Assembly: GCA_964467455.1 (NCBI GenBank)
Contig: CAYXQJ010000011.1
Location: 24,838-88,837 of the forward strand
Origin: OLB6 sp964467455
GTDB lineage: Bacteria; Bacteroidota; Ignavibacteria; Kapaibacteriales; Kapaibacteriaceae
Direction: 5' to 3'
DNA length: 64,000 nt
Below the pieces are notes generated by a model. That model saw nothing but the letters and a program-made list of their open reading frames with translations, made no database searches and was not told the origin of the DNA. The position numbers and the translations under genes are program-made. Positions 34,301 through 42,757 of the stretch are shown here, piece after piece. Position 1 is the first letter of the stretch. Every line of letters begins with the position of its first letter.

Positions 34301-36616
34301 CGCCGACGATCGCTTGGCCTTCATCCCGGCCTGAAGATCGAGGCGAGCAAGACGTCGGCGTTCTTCGACGTCGGTGATGAGGTCGCGGCCGATATTAAGA
34401 TGAGCAACGATCTCGATGACCTGCTCATGAAGGTCGGCTTCGGCAACATGATCCAGCATCAACCGGCCGATGTCGAGGTGTACCTTGGAACGCCGCGAGG
34501 GATCGATCAAAGAGTACGATGCTTGTTGGATGCGATCATGTTGAAAAGCATAGACCGGATTCGTCTTCGGATCTGTACTGATCACCAGCTTGTAGGAGTC
34601 GCTCATGGGAACGATCATCCTCATCTTGAGGGCGTCGATCAGCGACTCGCTTGTCGACTCCAGGTCATCTTGGCTGATCACAGAAAGTGTGCGCAGATCG
34701 AAGGTCGTTCCGATGCATGCACCCAGCTGAAGCACGGTTTGTGCTTTGTCCGGCAGACGGTGCTGTTGATCAACCAGAATGTCGATCACATTCTCACTCA
34801 CGCCGGCGCTCTGGATCGACGCCATGTCCCATTCCCAGCGACCTGTTAGTTGGTCAAAGAAGATACTGTCGCGGTCACGCAGGGTTTTGAGAAGTTCGAT
34901 CGTAAAGAACGGATTGCCCGCCGTCTTTTCGTAGATCGCGCGACTGAGCTCTTGCGAGCGATCTCGGTCGCACAATAAGGTGTCGGAGATCAGCCGATTC
35001 GTGGCATCGATATCCATCGGCTGAAGTTGTAGCACCTCGATAGGTCTGCGGGCTTCGATCTCTCGTAGAATGAGGGTCAGCGGATGTGTCGGGTCAACTT
35101 CGTTATCGCGATACGCACCGATCAAGAATAGATCAGACAATTCGTTCGAGGTCACCAGTCGAGAGATAAGGTGTAGCGTCGGGATGTCACTCCACTGCAG
35201 ATCATCAAGGAAGATCACCAACGGATGGTCGGGGCGAGCAAAGACCTTGACGAGTTGCAGGAATGTCAACTGAAAACGAAGCTGCGCCTCTGCTGGCGGT
35301 AGATCTGGGACGATTGGCGGCTCGCCGAGGATCAAGGTCAATTCCGGAAGTAGATCACTGATCACACCGGCACTGTCGCCGATCGCGTCGCGGAGTTCGG
35401 ATGCCCATACCTGCAGACGGTCCGACGGCTCGCCGAGGATCTGCCGCAGCAGATCTCTGAACGCTTGTCCCAGGGCCGAATATGCTGCGTTCTGGCGGTA
35501 TTGCTCGAACTTACCATGGATCAGATAGCCCTTGCGCTGTACGATCGATCGGCCAAGCTCTTGGACCAATGCCGTCTTGCCGACTCCGGAGTATCCCGCT
35601 ACAAGGCAGAATTCCACTCTACCACTCGCCGCCCGCTCGAATAAGTGTTCGAGTGACGCAACTTCGCTCTCACGGCCGTAGAGACGCTGAGGGATCTGGA
35701 ACCGATCGGAGGAGTCGAACGCGCCCGCTGCGAACATCTCGCCAGTGCGTTGTGTGTCCAGATGTTCTTCGCAGAACTGCAGATCGGCCTCTATCCCTCG
35801 AATGCTCTGGTATCGATCCTCGGCATTCTTCGAAAGAAGTTTCATAACGACGGATGAGATCGCCCTCGGCACCTCCGGGACAACGTCGCTTGGCGGGATC
35901 GGCTGCACACTGATGGCGTGATAGACCCACTCGACCGGATCACGCGCCGTGTACGGATGCATCCCGGTCAGCAGCTCATAGAACGTCACACCCAGCGTAT
36001 AGAAGTCAGAGCGGTAGTCAATGTCTCTGTTGATACGTCCGGTCTGCTCCGGAGAAATGAACGGCAGGGTCGACGCGGAGAACGAGGTGATCTGTAGCGA
36101 CTCTTGATGTTCGCGGCTTAGTTCAGACGAGAGATCGAGATCGATCACTCTAACCTCAAAGGTCGCGGGGTCGACAAGAATATTGCCGGGTTCGAGATTC
36201 TTGTGGACGATCATCGAATGATGAAGAGAGCCACAGACGCTGATAACGTTGCGTGCGATCCGGAAGAAGACATCCAGTGGCACTCTGCGTCCATCATACC
36301 GCTCTCGTAGTTCGCGAAGAGAACATCCGAAGGGCTCGAGGACCAACGCAACATTACCGTGTCCGAACGCGACAAGATCGATCACCTCAGGAACTGCTCT
36401 CGCATCCAGCGAACTCATCAGACGATGCTCACGCTGAAGTGCAGCAACGTCCTTCTTGTTCGGATACATTGCTGCCAGCGTCTTGATGACTACGTCCGTG
36501 CCGTCAGCAACACGCGTCGCTCGGTACAAGACGTGTGGAGGCGAATCGCAGAGTGTGCTGTTAACACGATACCCTGGGATCGAATTGGCCTCCGGCAGTT
36601 CAACGGTATTTCTCAC
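31349..36616 (-). CDS. Giant kinase-like/AAA ATPase/TPR/GAF/class III cyclase signalling protein
   Basis: This 1755-residue protein carries, in order, a Ser/Thr kinase-like domain (about 15-275), a STAND/AAA ATPase domain (about 312-600; Walker A GYSGVGKT at 341-348, Walker B LVIFLDDLQWSD near 467-478), a TPR-like helical region (about 690-1290), a GAF domain (about 1320-1450) and a class III adenylate/guanylate cyclase (about 1495-1680). The cyclase metal Asp residues are D1507 (FSDIREFT) and D1551 (YAGDG). In the kinase part Lys45 is present, but the HRD Asp is Asn (H138-K139-N140) and DFG reads DLD (159-161), so phosphotransfer is doubtful. It abuts gshB and lies 5 bases after the MBL-like gene. 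Confidence 0.88.
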   Translation of the reverse strand: MRNTVELPEANSIPGYRVNSTLCDSPPHVLYRATRVADGTDVVIKTLAAMYPNKKDVAALQREHRLMSSLDARAVPEVIDLVAFGHGNVALVLEPFGCSLRELRERYDGRRVPLDVFFRIARNVISVCGSLHHSMIVHKNLEPGNILVDPATFEVRVIDLDLSSELSREHQESLQITSFSASTLPFISPEQTGRINRDIDYRSDFYTLGVTFYELLTGMHPYTARDPVEWVYHAISVQPIPPSDVVPEVPRAISSVVMKLLSKNAEDRYQSIRGIEADLQFCEEHLDTQRTGEMFAAGAFDSSDRFQIPQRLYGRESEVASLEHLFERAASGRVEFCLVAGYSGVGKTALVQELGRSIVQRKGYLIHGKFEQYRQNAAYSALGQAFRDLLRQILGEPSDRLQVWASELRDAIGDSAGVISDLLPELTLILGEPPIVPDLPPAEAQLRFQLTFLQLVKVFARPDHPLVIFLDDLQWSDIPTLHLISRLVTSNELSDLFLIGAYRDNEVDPTHPLTLILREIEARRPIEVLQLQPMDIDATNRLISDTLLCDRDRSQELSRAIYEKTAGNPFFTIELLKTLRDRDSIFFDQLTGRWEWDMASIQSAGVSENVIDILVDQQHRLPDKAQTVLQLGACIGTTFDLRTLSVISQDDLESTSESLIDALKMRMIVPMSDSYKLVISTDPKTNPVYAFQHDRIQQASYSLIDPSRRSKVHLDIGRLMLDHVAEADLHEQVIEIVAHLNIGRDLITDVEERRRLARLDLQAGMKAKRSSAYASALQYLSIGFTLLGETAWSFDRDLAWALATELQHCYYLTGDRAAADRWSDILLERSATDIERGTVLANRTRQYATTGRMQESIESATIGLSILGFPFIPDPSSADVARERALLEHNLAGRDIGALIEMPEITDEKARIASQLIMEIFPAAFLSASGDLFPYLVLKSANVAIEYGSSPESAFAYVATGMILCGIYEDTVTGYAFGKLGVEMIDRFEDISLRSRIIYVYAMFVHHWREHWSTMTPWFKRGIEAGYQSGDLLYLAYSAQDCVIWDPTLDLDTATQEHRRMLAIVAECEYQDSLDSGTLFLQMLLNFQGLTRDRFSMTDDTFDEERCVAGMNERRFMTGISNYHIYKAEIHALYNDPQGALPHVEVQEARMNSVLALPQAVRFRIVAFLVRASLLPTLSDPDRADSLSKMQAHRAAMQRWAEHCETNFLHLLLLMDAELAAIGGNFRDAIDLFDRSIAVARKNGFQRDEAVANERAGRYLVANGMTKAADGYLRDAHYLFYRWGAYRKVEEMERTYRLAKIVEQQADIVHAAQFDMASVLKASQVISGELVLDRLLRSTLEVLIENAGAQHGTFIEERDGVLTALAAGEFPTTLVNMALRTGEPIVVDNAQLSNPFSSDPYFATHRPLSILCVPLPSQGTLRAAVYFENDITQGAFTTDRVEVIKLLARQASISMENARIYEQQDRLLKAQQRFVPRQFLSHLGHTDIGAVELGESVSMEMSVLFSDIREFTPLVESLSPQDVIQLLNRFYSKIGVPITSSGGFIDSYAGDGIIALFAVPAQQAVAAAVGMARALTTFNADQAVRGQRSLRIGIGINTGPLVLGTMGGDERMQCSVLGDTVNLAARIEQLTRLYDAQCLVGEPTLNALDDPSAFTLRLLDRVAVKGKDHAVRLYEVLDAELDERRFNKLQTRSLYESAFEHYTHRRFSDARTILLDAISIDPQDRALSVLLGRVERYLTTPPPDDWQGFERLEHK

Positions 36617-36621
36617 ACTGC

Positions 36622-37335
36622 TTAGATGTCGAACATCTGCTTGAAACGCGCATGGTATGCTTCTTGCGCGTTATGCAACAACGGATATCCGTGGCCGCAG
36701 AAGGCATGCTGGAAGGGGATCTCCTTCAAGCGGACGAAGTCTTCAACTTGCGGAGCGCTCTCCAGCATCCATGCCGGACCGAGATTCGCTCGCTTGAAGA
36801 AGTCCAGTTGCTGCATGATGTTGATCGTTGGCTGATCGAAGAACTCATCCGGCTCGACCCAGTTTTGAAGAGAGTCGCAGGCGATCATGACACCGCCGTC
36901 ACGATCAAGGCGCATGATGCACTCCGGCCGACGTACGGTCTTGAACACGAAAAGGGATGCATTCTGCAACGGAAGGTCGCCCCCTTCAACAAGGGGCTTG
37001 GGGTTCAGACCTTCCTGTACCTTCATGTCGGGCAGTGCCCAAAAGGTAGCGCTATATCGGTTGACGTAGAATGGGTCGTCAACGCCATGCATGTCGCCAA
37101 GTCGGACAACATGTTTGACCGTGCCGAGTTTGTCGAGTTCAGCCAGGCCATCATCATCAAGTCTGACGGAGTTGAAGATGGTAAGATCGGTTCCCTCACG
37201 CACCACCGTCATGTTGCGGCTGAAGTGCCACATGGAACCGAAGAACTCATTCTTCATCGTGCCGGTCACAAAGAAGATGTCTTTGTGCACTTCCTTGATC
37301 GGTCCGTGATCCATCGCGTTGTGATACGTCGACAT
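36622..37335 (-). CDS. Metallo-beta-lactamase-fold-like protein lacking the canonical metal motif
   Basis: This 237-residue protein was only partly recognised. The N-terminal part (DIFFVTGTM, NMTVVREGTDLTIFNSVRLDDDGLAELDKLGTVKHVVRLG) follows the strand-helix order of MBL-fold proteins, and AFCGHGYPLLHN near residue 215 recalls the late metal-ligand loop. The HxHxDH motif is absent; the matching place reads RLGDMHGVDDPFY. It may be an inactive or altered hydrolase. It lies between the gamma-glutamylcyclotransferase-like gene and the kinase-cyclase gene. Confidence 0.6.
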   Translation of the reverse strand: MSTYHNAMDHGPIKEVHKDIFFVTGTMKNEFFGSMWHFSRNMTVVREGTDLTIFNSVRLDDDGLAELDKLGTVKHVVRLGDMHGVDDPFYVNRYSATFWALPDMKVQEGLNPKPLVEGGDLPLQNASLFVFKTVRRPECIMRLDRDGGVMIACDSLQNWVEPDEFFDQPTINIMQQLDFFKRANLGPAWMLESAPQVEDFVRLKEIPFQHAFCGHGYPLLHNAQEAYHARFKQMFDI

Positions 37336-37364
37336 GTCGATGTCCTCTCTGGTGTGTTGTTCGT

Positions 37365-38156
37365 TTACGTGCGGGAATACCGGCCTACAAATCTGAACTC
37401 TCGATCGTATTCGTGCAAATAAGCATTTAGGTATTCTACGATCTCGGAGCGTAGGTGCCCGTTGTCGAGATCGTCGATGGTTTCCAAACCGGTACTAGTG
37501 TCGTGCCGGTGCAGATGAAACAGCGTGGTATCCTTGCCGCCAAAGAGGGCGTGCAGCACCTCCAGATCCGGTCGTGCGGGTCGAAGGTCAAAGACGGCGT
37601 CCCGCAAAGCGGTCAGATGCGGATTGTTTGCAAGATCCCTCGGTGTATACACCGGGTATTCGCCCTTCGGCAACTGAAATGTGGGTAGTGTAGGGTAGGC
37701 GTGGACAGGGTGCTTCCGCAGTCGCTCGATGTACGACTCATCAAGTCGCGCTTTCTCGGCTCCGTTGATGATGATGTTCAGATACCTTCGGCTTGGGAGG
37801 CAGTTATCATCCACAACAGCCGGCATGCCAACGTAGGTCCAGGCGGTAGTGGATGTTCCGGAGCGAGTAACGACTTCAACGAGCTGTCGATCGTATCCAA
37901 CGCCGTAGGCCTCGAGGGCATCGAGGGAGGCAAGGTGTTCGTCGAGACATTCATGCACCACGCCTTCGACCACGTCGTTCTCGTTCCCGGTGCTGATGAT
38001 GTTTCCAACTCCGCCCTCGAGCGGGAACCAGTGCTTTACGTTGAATACGAGCTTCCATCCGCGCAACTGTGCGGGTTCAGAACGTACGGGTACAACGCCT
38101 TTGGCACGTAAGGCGACATCGTTGATGTTAGAGCCGTACCCGAAATACGTAAACAT
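37365..38156 (-). CDS. Gamma-glutamylcyclotransferase-like protein with C-terminal extension
   Basis: This 263-residue protein starts with the GGCT/AIG2 substrate-binding motif YFGYGSN (residues 4-10) and has the catalytic Glu82 in LDALEAYGVGYDR. Such enzymes release 5-oxoproline from gamma-glutamyl peptides. About 90 extra residues follow the GGCT domain (from about 170) with no recognised fold. Its presence two genes from GshB supports a gamma-glutamyl metabolic role. It starts 2 bases after the upstream unknown gene. Confidence 0.82.
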   Translation of the reverse strand: MFTYFGYGSNINDVALRAKGVVPVRSEPAQLRGWKLVFNVKHWFPLEGGVGNIISTGNENDVVEGVVHECLDEHLASLDALEAYGVGYDRQLVEVVTRSGTSTTAWTYVGMPAVVDDNCLPSRRYLNIIINGAEKARLDESYIERLRKHPVHAYPTLPTFQLPKGEYPVYTPRDLANNPHLTALRDAVFDLRPARPDLEVLHALFGGKDTTLFHLHRHDTSTGLETIDDLDNGHLRSEIVEYLNAYLHEYDREFRFVGRYSRT

Positions 38157-38158
38157 CT

Positions 38159-39187
38159 CTAGAGTGAGTAGCTGTAGGCGCGATCCTCGGCGTCCATGAT
38201 CCTGAGCACTTCAGGGTTGTCCGTCCAATGTGCTGCAACGGATTCCAAGATCTCTGCAGGAGAGGGGGCGTCTGTCGTCGCCATTTGATACTGCCATCCT
38301 GCGGCAATGAGGTCCTGCGTCATCACTAACTTCTTCTGCTCGAAGTGTGCCGGGTTGGTGTCGTCAGTGTAGTAGAGATACATGCTCGGATGGTTGGCGC
38401 ACAAGACCGGCGTCAGTGCATCATCGTCAGACAGCTTGAGCATGAGCAACGACAGCGGTGCCAACGTGCCGGGGATCTGATCGGCATAGTTCTGTTTCAG
38501 CCAGTCTCGTACCGGGCCGCCGTATGCCACAACTGACTGTGTAATGCCGTTCTTGGACGTGAGTCTGGCCTTCAGCATGGCCTTGACGTACGGGGCAAAG
38601 AGACCATTGAACGGCTCAATGCCTTTGCTGTCGTCTCCGGGTGCGGCAAGTGGGACACAATCAACGATGGTCTCCAGCGGTGCGCAGTGAGACTCCATCA
38701 TACCGTTGCAGCCGAGAAGGTTCTCCCACCGACGATTGGTCGGTGAATACAGATAGTCTTTGTAAACAAACGTCTCGAGTGGCGGGAAGTGCAGCAACTG
38801 GACAGATCGCGTTGTGGTCATGCACAGCCCGGAAGGAAGCAAGAATCGGATCTTGCCATTGCCCTGCTTCTGGATCTCTGCTTCGTGCTCTTGAAAGATC
38901 TTCAAGCCGATCTGACCGGCGGCGATGTACGACACGATCTTATCCGGATAGGCACTCAGATCACGATGGGGGCTGTACATCTTCAGCACGTACTGTCCGT
39001 CTTCGCGCTGGAGAAGTTGTGCCCACGCTCCGCTGTGACCATCGCATTGCAACGTCTTGTTGAACGCATGTGCGACAAACTCGGGCAACGACGTCAGGCC
39101 CGATGCTTGATCTTCCGGTGAATAGGAGAAGAGGGCGGTAAGATCTTCTTCCGTACCCGGAAGTGCAACTTCGATACAGTGCTCCAT
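38159..39187 (-). CDS. Hypothetical protein, first gene of the gamma-glutamyl operon
   Basis: This 342-residue soluble protein was not recognised. It has no signal peptide and no obvious nucleotide-binding motif. Cys residues are scattered, and one stretch (NGKIRFLLPSGLCMTTTRS) is strongly beta. It is the first gene of the seven-gene operon: 2 bases separate it from the GGCT-like gene, and a possible Bacteroidota promoter lies upstream at 39245-39276. Confidence 0.7.
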   Translation of the reverse strand: MEHCIEVALPGTEEDLTALFSYSPEDQASGLTSLPEFVAHAFNKTLQCDGHSGAWAQLLQREDGQYVLKMYSPHRDLSAYPDKIVSYIAAGQIGLKIFQEHEAEIQKQGNGKIRFLLPSGLCMTTTRSVQLLHFPPLETFVYKDYLYSPTNRRWENLLGCNGMMESHCAPLETIVDCVPLAAPGDDSKGIEPFNGLFAPYVKAMLKARLTSKNGITQSVVAYGGPVRDWLKQNYADQIPGTLAPLSLLMLKLSDDDALTPVLCANHPSMYLYYTDDTNPAHFEQKKLVMTQDLIAAGWQYQMATTDAPSPAEILESVAAHWTDNPEVLRIMDAEDRAYSYSL

Positions 39188-39244
39188 AGCGGTAGTGTCC
39201 GGTATAATGGTTTCGCCACGTTGATATAGTCCCGACCAGTGGGT

Positions 39245-39276
39245 CGAAGATACACGTTACCTGTCGAAATCAACAA
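39245..39276 (-). promoter_or_regulatory. Candidate promoter of the gamma-glutamyl/cyclase operon
   Basis: On the minus strand a TTGTTG (39276-39271) is followed after 18-21 bases by TATCTTCG (39252-39245), one mismatch from the Bacteroidota -7 element TAnnTTTG. It lies about 58 bases upstream of the ATG at 39187, in the only intergenic space of this operon. Confidence 0.35.
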
Positions 39277-39300
39277 GAATTCGCGACGGACGCAGCATTC

Positions 39301-40041
39301 TCAGTTATGATACCGGGCGTTCCGCAGACCAAGAAGGTGCAGACGATGCTGGAGACTGGTCAAGAGTACGCCGATGCCATAGATGGCGGAGCGACGAAAG
39401 TTGATGCTGGATGCCTCTTCGAAGTACTTGGTTGGGCAGGTGACCTCGCCGATGTCGAAGTCCTTCATGATGATCTGGGAGAGCATCTGATTGTCGAAGA
39501 CGAAATCGTCGGAGTTTGCCGAAAGGTCGATCGACCGCAACACGTCGGCTGAAAACGCACGGTAGCCGGTGTGATATTCCGAGAGCTTTTGTCCGACGAG
39601 GAGATTCTGGATGAAGGTAAGTCCGCGGTTGGCGATGTACTTGTACAATGGCATGCCCCCTTTCAATGCACCCTTACCGAGAATGCGAGATGCAAGCACG
39701 ACGGGATAGACGTCGTTGGCGATGATCCATGCCATTACGGGGATCAACTTTGGCGTGTATTGATAGTCGGGGTGGACCATGACGACGATGTCGGCACCGA
39801 TCTCCAGCGCTTTGGCATAACACGTCTTCTGATTGCCGCCGTAGCCCTTGTTCTTTTCGTGGCGGATGACGTGGTGGATGCCGAGGTGCTTGGCAAGCGC
39901 TGTGGTCTCGTCGCGTGAGTGGTCATCCACAAGGACGACCTCGTCCACGACGTCCATCGGGATCTCCCGATACGTCATTTCCAGGGTCTTCGCGGCGTTA
40001 TATGCCGGAAGGACGACGACGACCTTCTTGCCGTTGACCAT
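39301..40041 (-). CDS. Family 2 glycosyltransferase, DPM1-like
   Basis: This 246-residue GT-A enzyme has the nucleotide-sugar motifs VVLPAYNAAKTLE, VDDHSRDETTALA and a DxD-like VMVHPDYQYTP, with an acceptor loop YHTGYRAFS. It resembles polyprenol-phosphate mannosyl/glucosyl transferases; a membrane anchor is not evident. Substrates are unknown. It shares one base with the SIMPL gene stop. Confidence 0.85.
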   Translation of the reverse strand: MVNGKKVVVVLPAYNAAKTLEMTYREIPMDVVDEVVLVDDHSRDETTALAKHLGIHHVIRHEKNKGYGGNQKTCYAKALEIGADIVVMVHPDYQYTPKLIPVMAWIIANDVYPVVLASRILGKGALKGGMPLYKYIANRGLTFIQNLLVGQKLSEYHTGYRAFSADVLRSIDLSANSDDFVFDNQMLSQIIMKDFDIGEVTCPTKYFEEASSINFRRSAIYGIGVLLTSLQHRLHLLGLRNARYHN

Positions 40042-40742
40042 TATTCCAACTCGAATACTGCGGAAACAGTAACGCGAACGACCATCTGACCTGCGGCGAC
40101 CGGTGTTCCCATCTCGGCATCTGCTGCCATCATCATGGCCTTCGCACGATAAACGGGTTGTGGTGTGTATCCGCCGGATTCAGAGATGTTAAGGGGCTTA
40201 CCAACTTTTGCACCAACAGCCGCAGCAAGGTCGGAGGCCTTACGTTGTGCGTCTTTTGCAGCGGCAATGCGCAGTGAGTCGCGAACGGCCTTTGCATTGG
40301 ACGTCTCGAACTCGACGTTGTTGAGGATGTTCACACCGCCGTCAACGCCGGCGTCGATCACACCTTCGACCTTCGCAAGGTCGCGCACGATCACATGCAC
40401 TGTGTTGCGCATGACGTATTTCACAAGCTCGCGTTTCCCATCATTGCGGTAGTTGTACACAGGCTCGATCTGCAGGTTGCTCGTCTGCACATCCTTGGCT
40501 TCGATACCGAGTGTTTTCAGTGCCGTAAAGAGCGACCGAACACGCTTGTCGTTCTCGGCCTTGATCTTCTTCACATCCATGCCTTCGGTCTCAACGCCGA
40601 TGTTGACGGATGCGCGGTCAGGCGCGATCAATGCCTCTGCCTCTCCCTCGACCGATACGGTACGACGTTGATCAACAGACTGCGAAAAGGATGGTGTAGC
40701 GATCGTGAACAGAAAGACCGCCAGAAGCATGGTACGGATCAT
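40041..40742 (-). CDS. SIMPL (DUF541) domain periplasmic protein
   Basis: This 233-residue exported protein has a signal peptide (MIRTMLLAVFLFTIATPSFS) and the SIMPL fold pattern: VSVEGEAEALIAPDRASVNIGVET at the start, then LQIEPVYNY and a C-terminal VVRVTVSAVFELE strand. Family members (YggE-like) are linked to oxidative-stress tolerance. It overlaps the ABC-F start by 4 bases. Confidence 0.88.
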   Translation of the reverse strand: MIRTMLLAVFLFTIATPSFSQSVDQRRTVSVEGEAEALIAPDRASVNIGVETEGMDVKKIKAENDKRVRSLFTALKTLGIEAKDVQTSNLQIEPVYNYRNDGKRELVKYVMRNTVHVIVRDLAKVEGVIDAGVDGGVNILNNVEFETSNAKAVRDSLRIAAAKDAQRKASDLAAAVGAKVGKPLNISESGGYTPQPVYRAKAMMMAADAEMGTPVAAGQMVVRVTVSAVFELE

Positions 40743-42757
40743 TGTCCGACTCCTTCAAGTTGTTGTGAACATGTTTCCCATTCTGCCATGAGACTGGTGA
40801 CGAGTTGCTTCGCCGTTTCGTATCTCGACGTGATCTTATGCGACTTCACCGGGTCTTTGTACAACTCCGGATCGGCCATTTCTTTTTCACACTCGGCGAT
40901 CATCTTCTCCTGAACGCCAACTTGACGCTCAATGTCTTCGATGCGCTTTTCCAGCTTCTTCTTGACCCTGTTCAACTCTTTCAGCTCTTCCCGACTCAAA
41001 CTCCTGACCTCGTTGTCCCTGACCGCGACGTCGCTGACCACGACTTCGCTGACTTTGTTGTCGCCGTGTGAGTTGTCGCTGTGCGAGCTGTCGCCGTGTG
41101 AGTTGTCGCCGTGTGAGTTGTCGCTGTGCGAGCTGTCACTGACCGCGACGCCACGCAGCGAATTCACATAATCATCCACATCCCCCACGTACTCCTTCGT
41201 CGTCCCAAGACGGAACGCAAACACACGCTCCGTGAGGCCGTCGAGGAAGTCGCGGTCGTGCGAGACCACGATCATGGATCCGTCATATTCCATCAAGGCC
41301 TGCTTGAGGACCTCTTTCGACAACATGTCCAAGTGATTCGTAGGCTCGTCCAGGATCAAGAGATTCGTCGGTTGCAGCAGCAAACGTGCAAGAGCGAGGC
41401 GGCCTTTTTCACCGCCGCTCAACACGGCGACCTTCTTGTTGACATCGTCTCCGCTGAACAAGAATGCACCCAGTAGTGAACGAATGCGCGGACGCATCTC
41501 GGGTGGTGATGCTTGCTCCATCACTTCGTAGACGGTGTTGTGGCCCCCTAACAGATCTGCTTGATGCTGGGCGTAATAACCGATGATCACACCGTGGCCG
41601 ATGCGGATCTCACCTGACGTGGGCTGCTCAAGGCCGCCGATGAGTTTGGAGAGTGTGGTCTTGCCTTCACCGTTCTTACCGATGAACGCCACCTTCTCAC
41701 CGCGTTCAAGATGAAAGGTGGTCCCGCGAAGGACCTTCTTCTCGCCGTAGTTCTTTATCACGTTGATGCAATCCACGACGACACGTCCCGCCCGTGGTGC
41801 CGGCGGGAAGGTGAAGTGCATGGTTGCCGTGTCGGTGTCTTCGACTTCGATGACCTCCATCTTGGCCAAAGCCTTGATGCGACTCTGTGCACGTGATGCG
41901 AGTGATGCTTTGTAGCGGAAACGATCAATGAACTTCTGTACGCGCTCACGCTCACGTGCCTGTCGAACTGCTGCGGCCTTTTGCTGCTCTAGACGTTCTG
42001 CGCGGATCTGCTCGTAGTCGGAATACGATACGGGCATGTCAAAGACCTTTGCCCGCGTGATCTCGATCGTGCGATTCGTGATGTTATCCAAGAACGTCCG
42101 GTCGTGCGAGATCAGGATCACAGCGCCGTCATACGTTTGCAAGAACTCCTCCAACCACTGCACCGATTCGATGTCGAGGTGGTTCGTGGGCTCGTCAAGC
42201 AACAACACGTCCGGGCGAGAGAGCAGTAGGCGTCCAAGTTCTGCACGCATCTGCCAGCCCCCTGAGAACGCTGTCAACGAATTGTCGATCTCTTTCTGTT
42301 CAAAGCCAAGACCGGTCAACACGCGCTCGATATCGGCGTGCATGGTCATGCCGCCGCGACGTTCGAATTGTTCGTGGGCATCGGTCAGACGTTGGACAAG
42401 ATCCATATAGTCCGGCGTCTCATAATCCGTTCTTCGGTCGATCTCACGTTGATATTCGTCGATGCGATCCTGGATCTTCAGCACGTGCTCAAAGGCCTGT
42501 AGCGCCGTCTCTCGCAACGTGCAGGAAAGATCGAGCGTGAGATCCTGCGAAAGCAATCCGACCGTGATATTGTTCTGCCGATGCACGTCACCGCGCGTCG
42601 GCTGACGTTCACCGGCCATGATGTGCATCAACGTCGACTTGCCCGCACCGTTACGTCCAACAAGACCGATGCGATCTCCGCGTTGCACAAGGAACGTCAC
42701 ACCCGTAAAGAGCAGACGTGTTCCAAAGTCTACTTCAACATTCACCAACGATAACAT
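40739..42757 (-). CDS. ABC-F family ATPase with 15-base repeat insertion
   Basis: This 672-residue soluble protein has two ABC domains joined by the ABC-F linker, a class that acts on ribosomes. Domain 1 has GRNGAGKS (Lys40), AFSGGWQMR and LLLDEPTNHLD; domain 2 has GKNGEGKT, VLSGGEKGRLALARLL and LLILDEPTNHLD. Residues about 536-585, between domain 2 and the coiled-coil C-terminal domain, are encoded by ten 15-base repeats and read S-H-G-D-N/S-H-S-D-N. The rest has normal Uup/YheS-like length. It overlaps coaBC by one base. Confidence 0.93.
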   Translation of the reverse strand: MLSLVNVEVDFGTRLLFTGVTFLVQRGDRIGLVGRNGAGKSTLMHIMAGERQPTRGDVHRQNNITVGLLSQDLTLDLSCTLRETALQAFEHVLKIQDRIDEYQREIDRRTDYETPDYMDLVQRLTDAHEQFERRGGMTMHADIERVLTGLGFEQKEIDNSLTAFSGGWQMRAELGRLLLSRPDVLLLDEPTNHLDIESVQWLEEFLQTYDGAVILISHDRTFLDNITNRTIEITRAKVFDMPVSYSDYEQIRAERLEQQKAAAVRQARERERVQKFIDRFRYKASLASRAQSRIKALAKMEVIEVEDTDTATMHFTFPPAPRAGRVVVDCINVIKNYGEKKVLRGTTFHLERGEKVAFIGKNGEGKTTLSKLIGGLEQPTSGEIRIGHGVIIGYYAQHQADLLGGHNTVYEVMEQASPPEMRPRIRSLLGAFLFSGDDVNKKVAVLSGGEKGRLALARLLLQPTNLLILDEPTNHLDMLSKEVLKQALMEYDGSMIVVSHDRDFLDGLTERVFAFRLGTTKEYVGDVDDYVNSLRGVAVSDSSHSDNSHGDNSHGDSSHSDNSHGDNKVSEVVVSDVAVRDNEVRSLSREELKELNRVKKKLEKRIEDIERQVGVQEKMIAECEKEMADPELYKDPVKSHKITSRYETAKQLVTSLMAEWETCSQQLEGVGQ
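41004..41153. repeat. 15-base tandem array inside the ABC-F gene, x10
   Basis: Ten units of period 15 occur; five central ones are nearly identical (CCGTGTGAGTTGTCG or CTGTGCGAGCTGTCG on the plus strand) and the outer ones are degenerate. The array is in frame and encodes five-residue S-H-G-D-N-like units. Confidence 0.92.
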
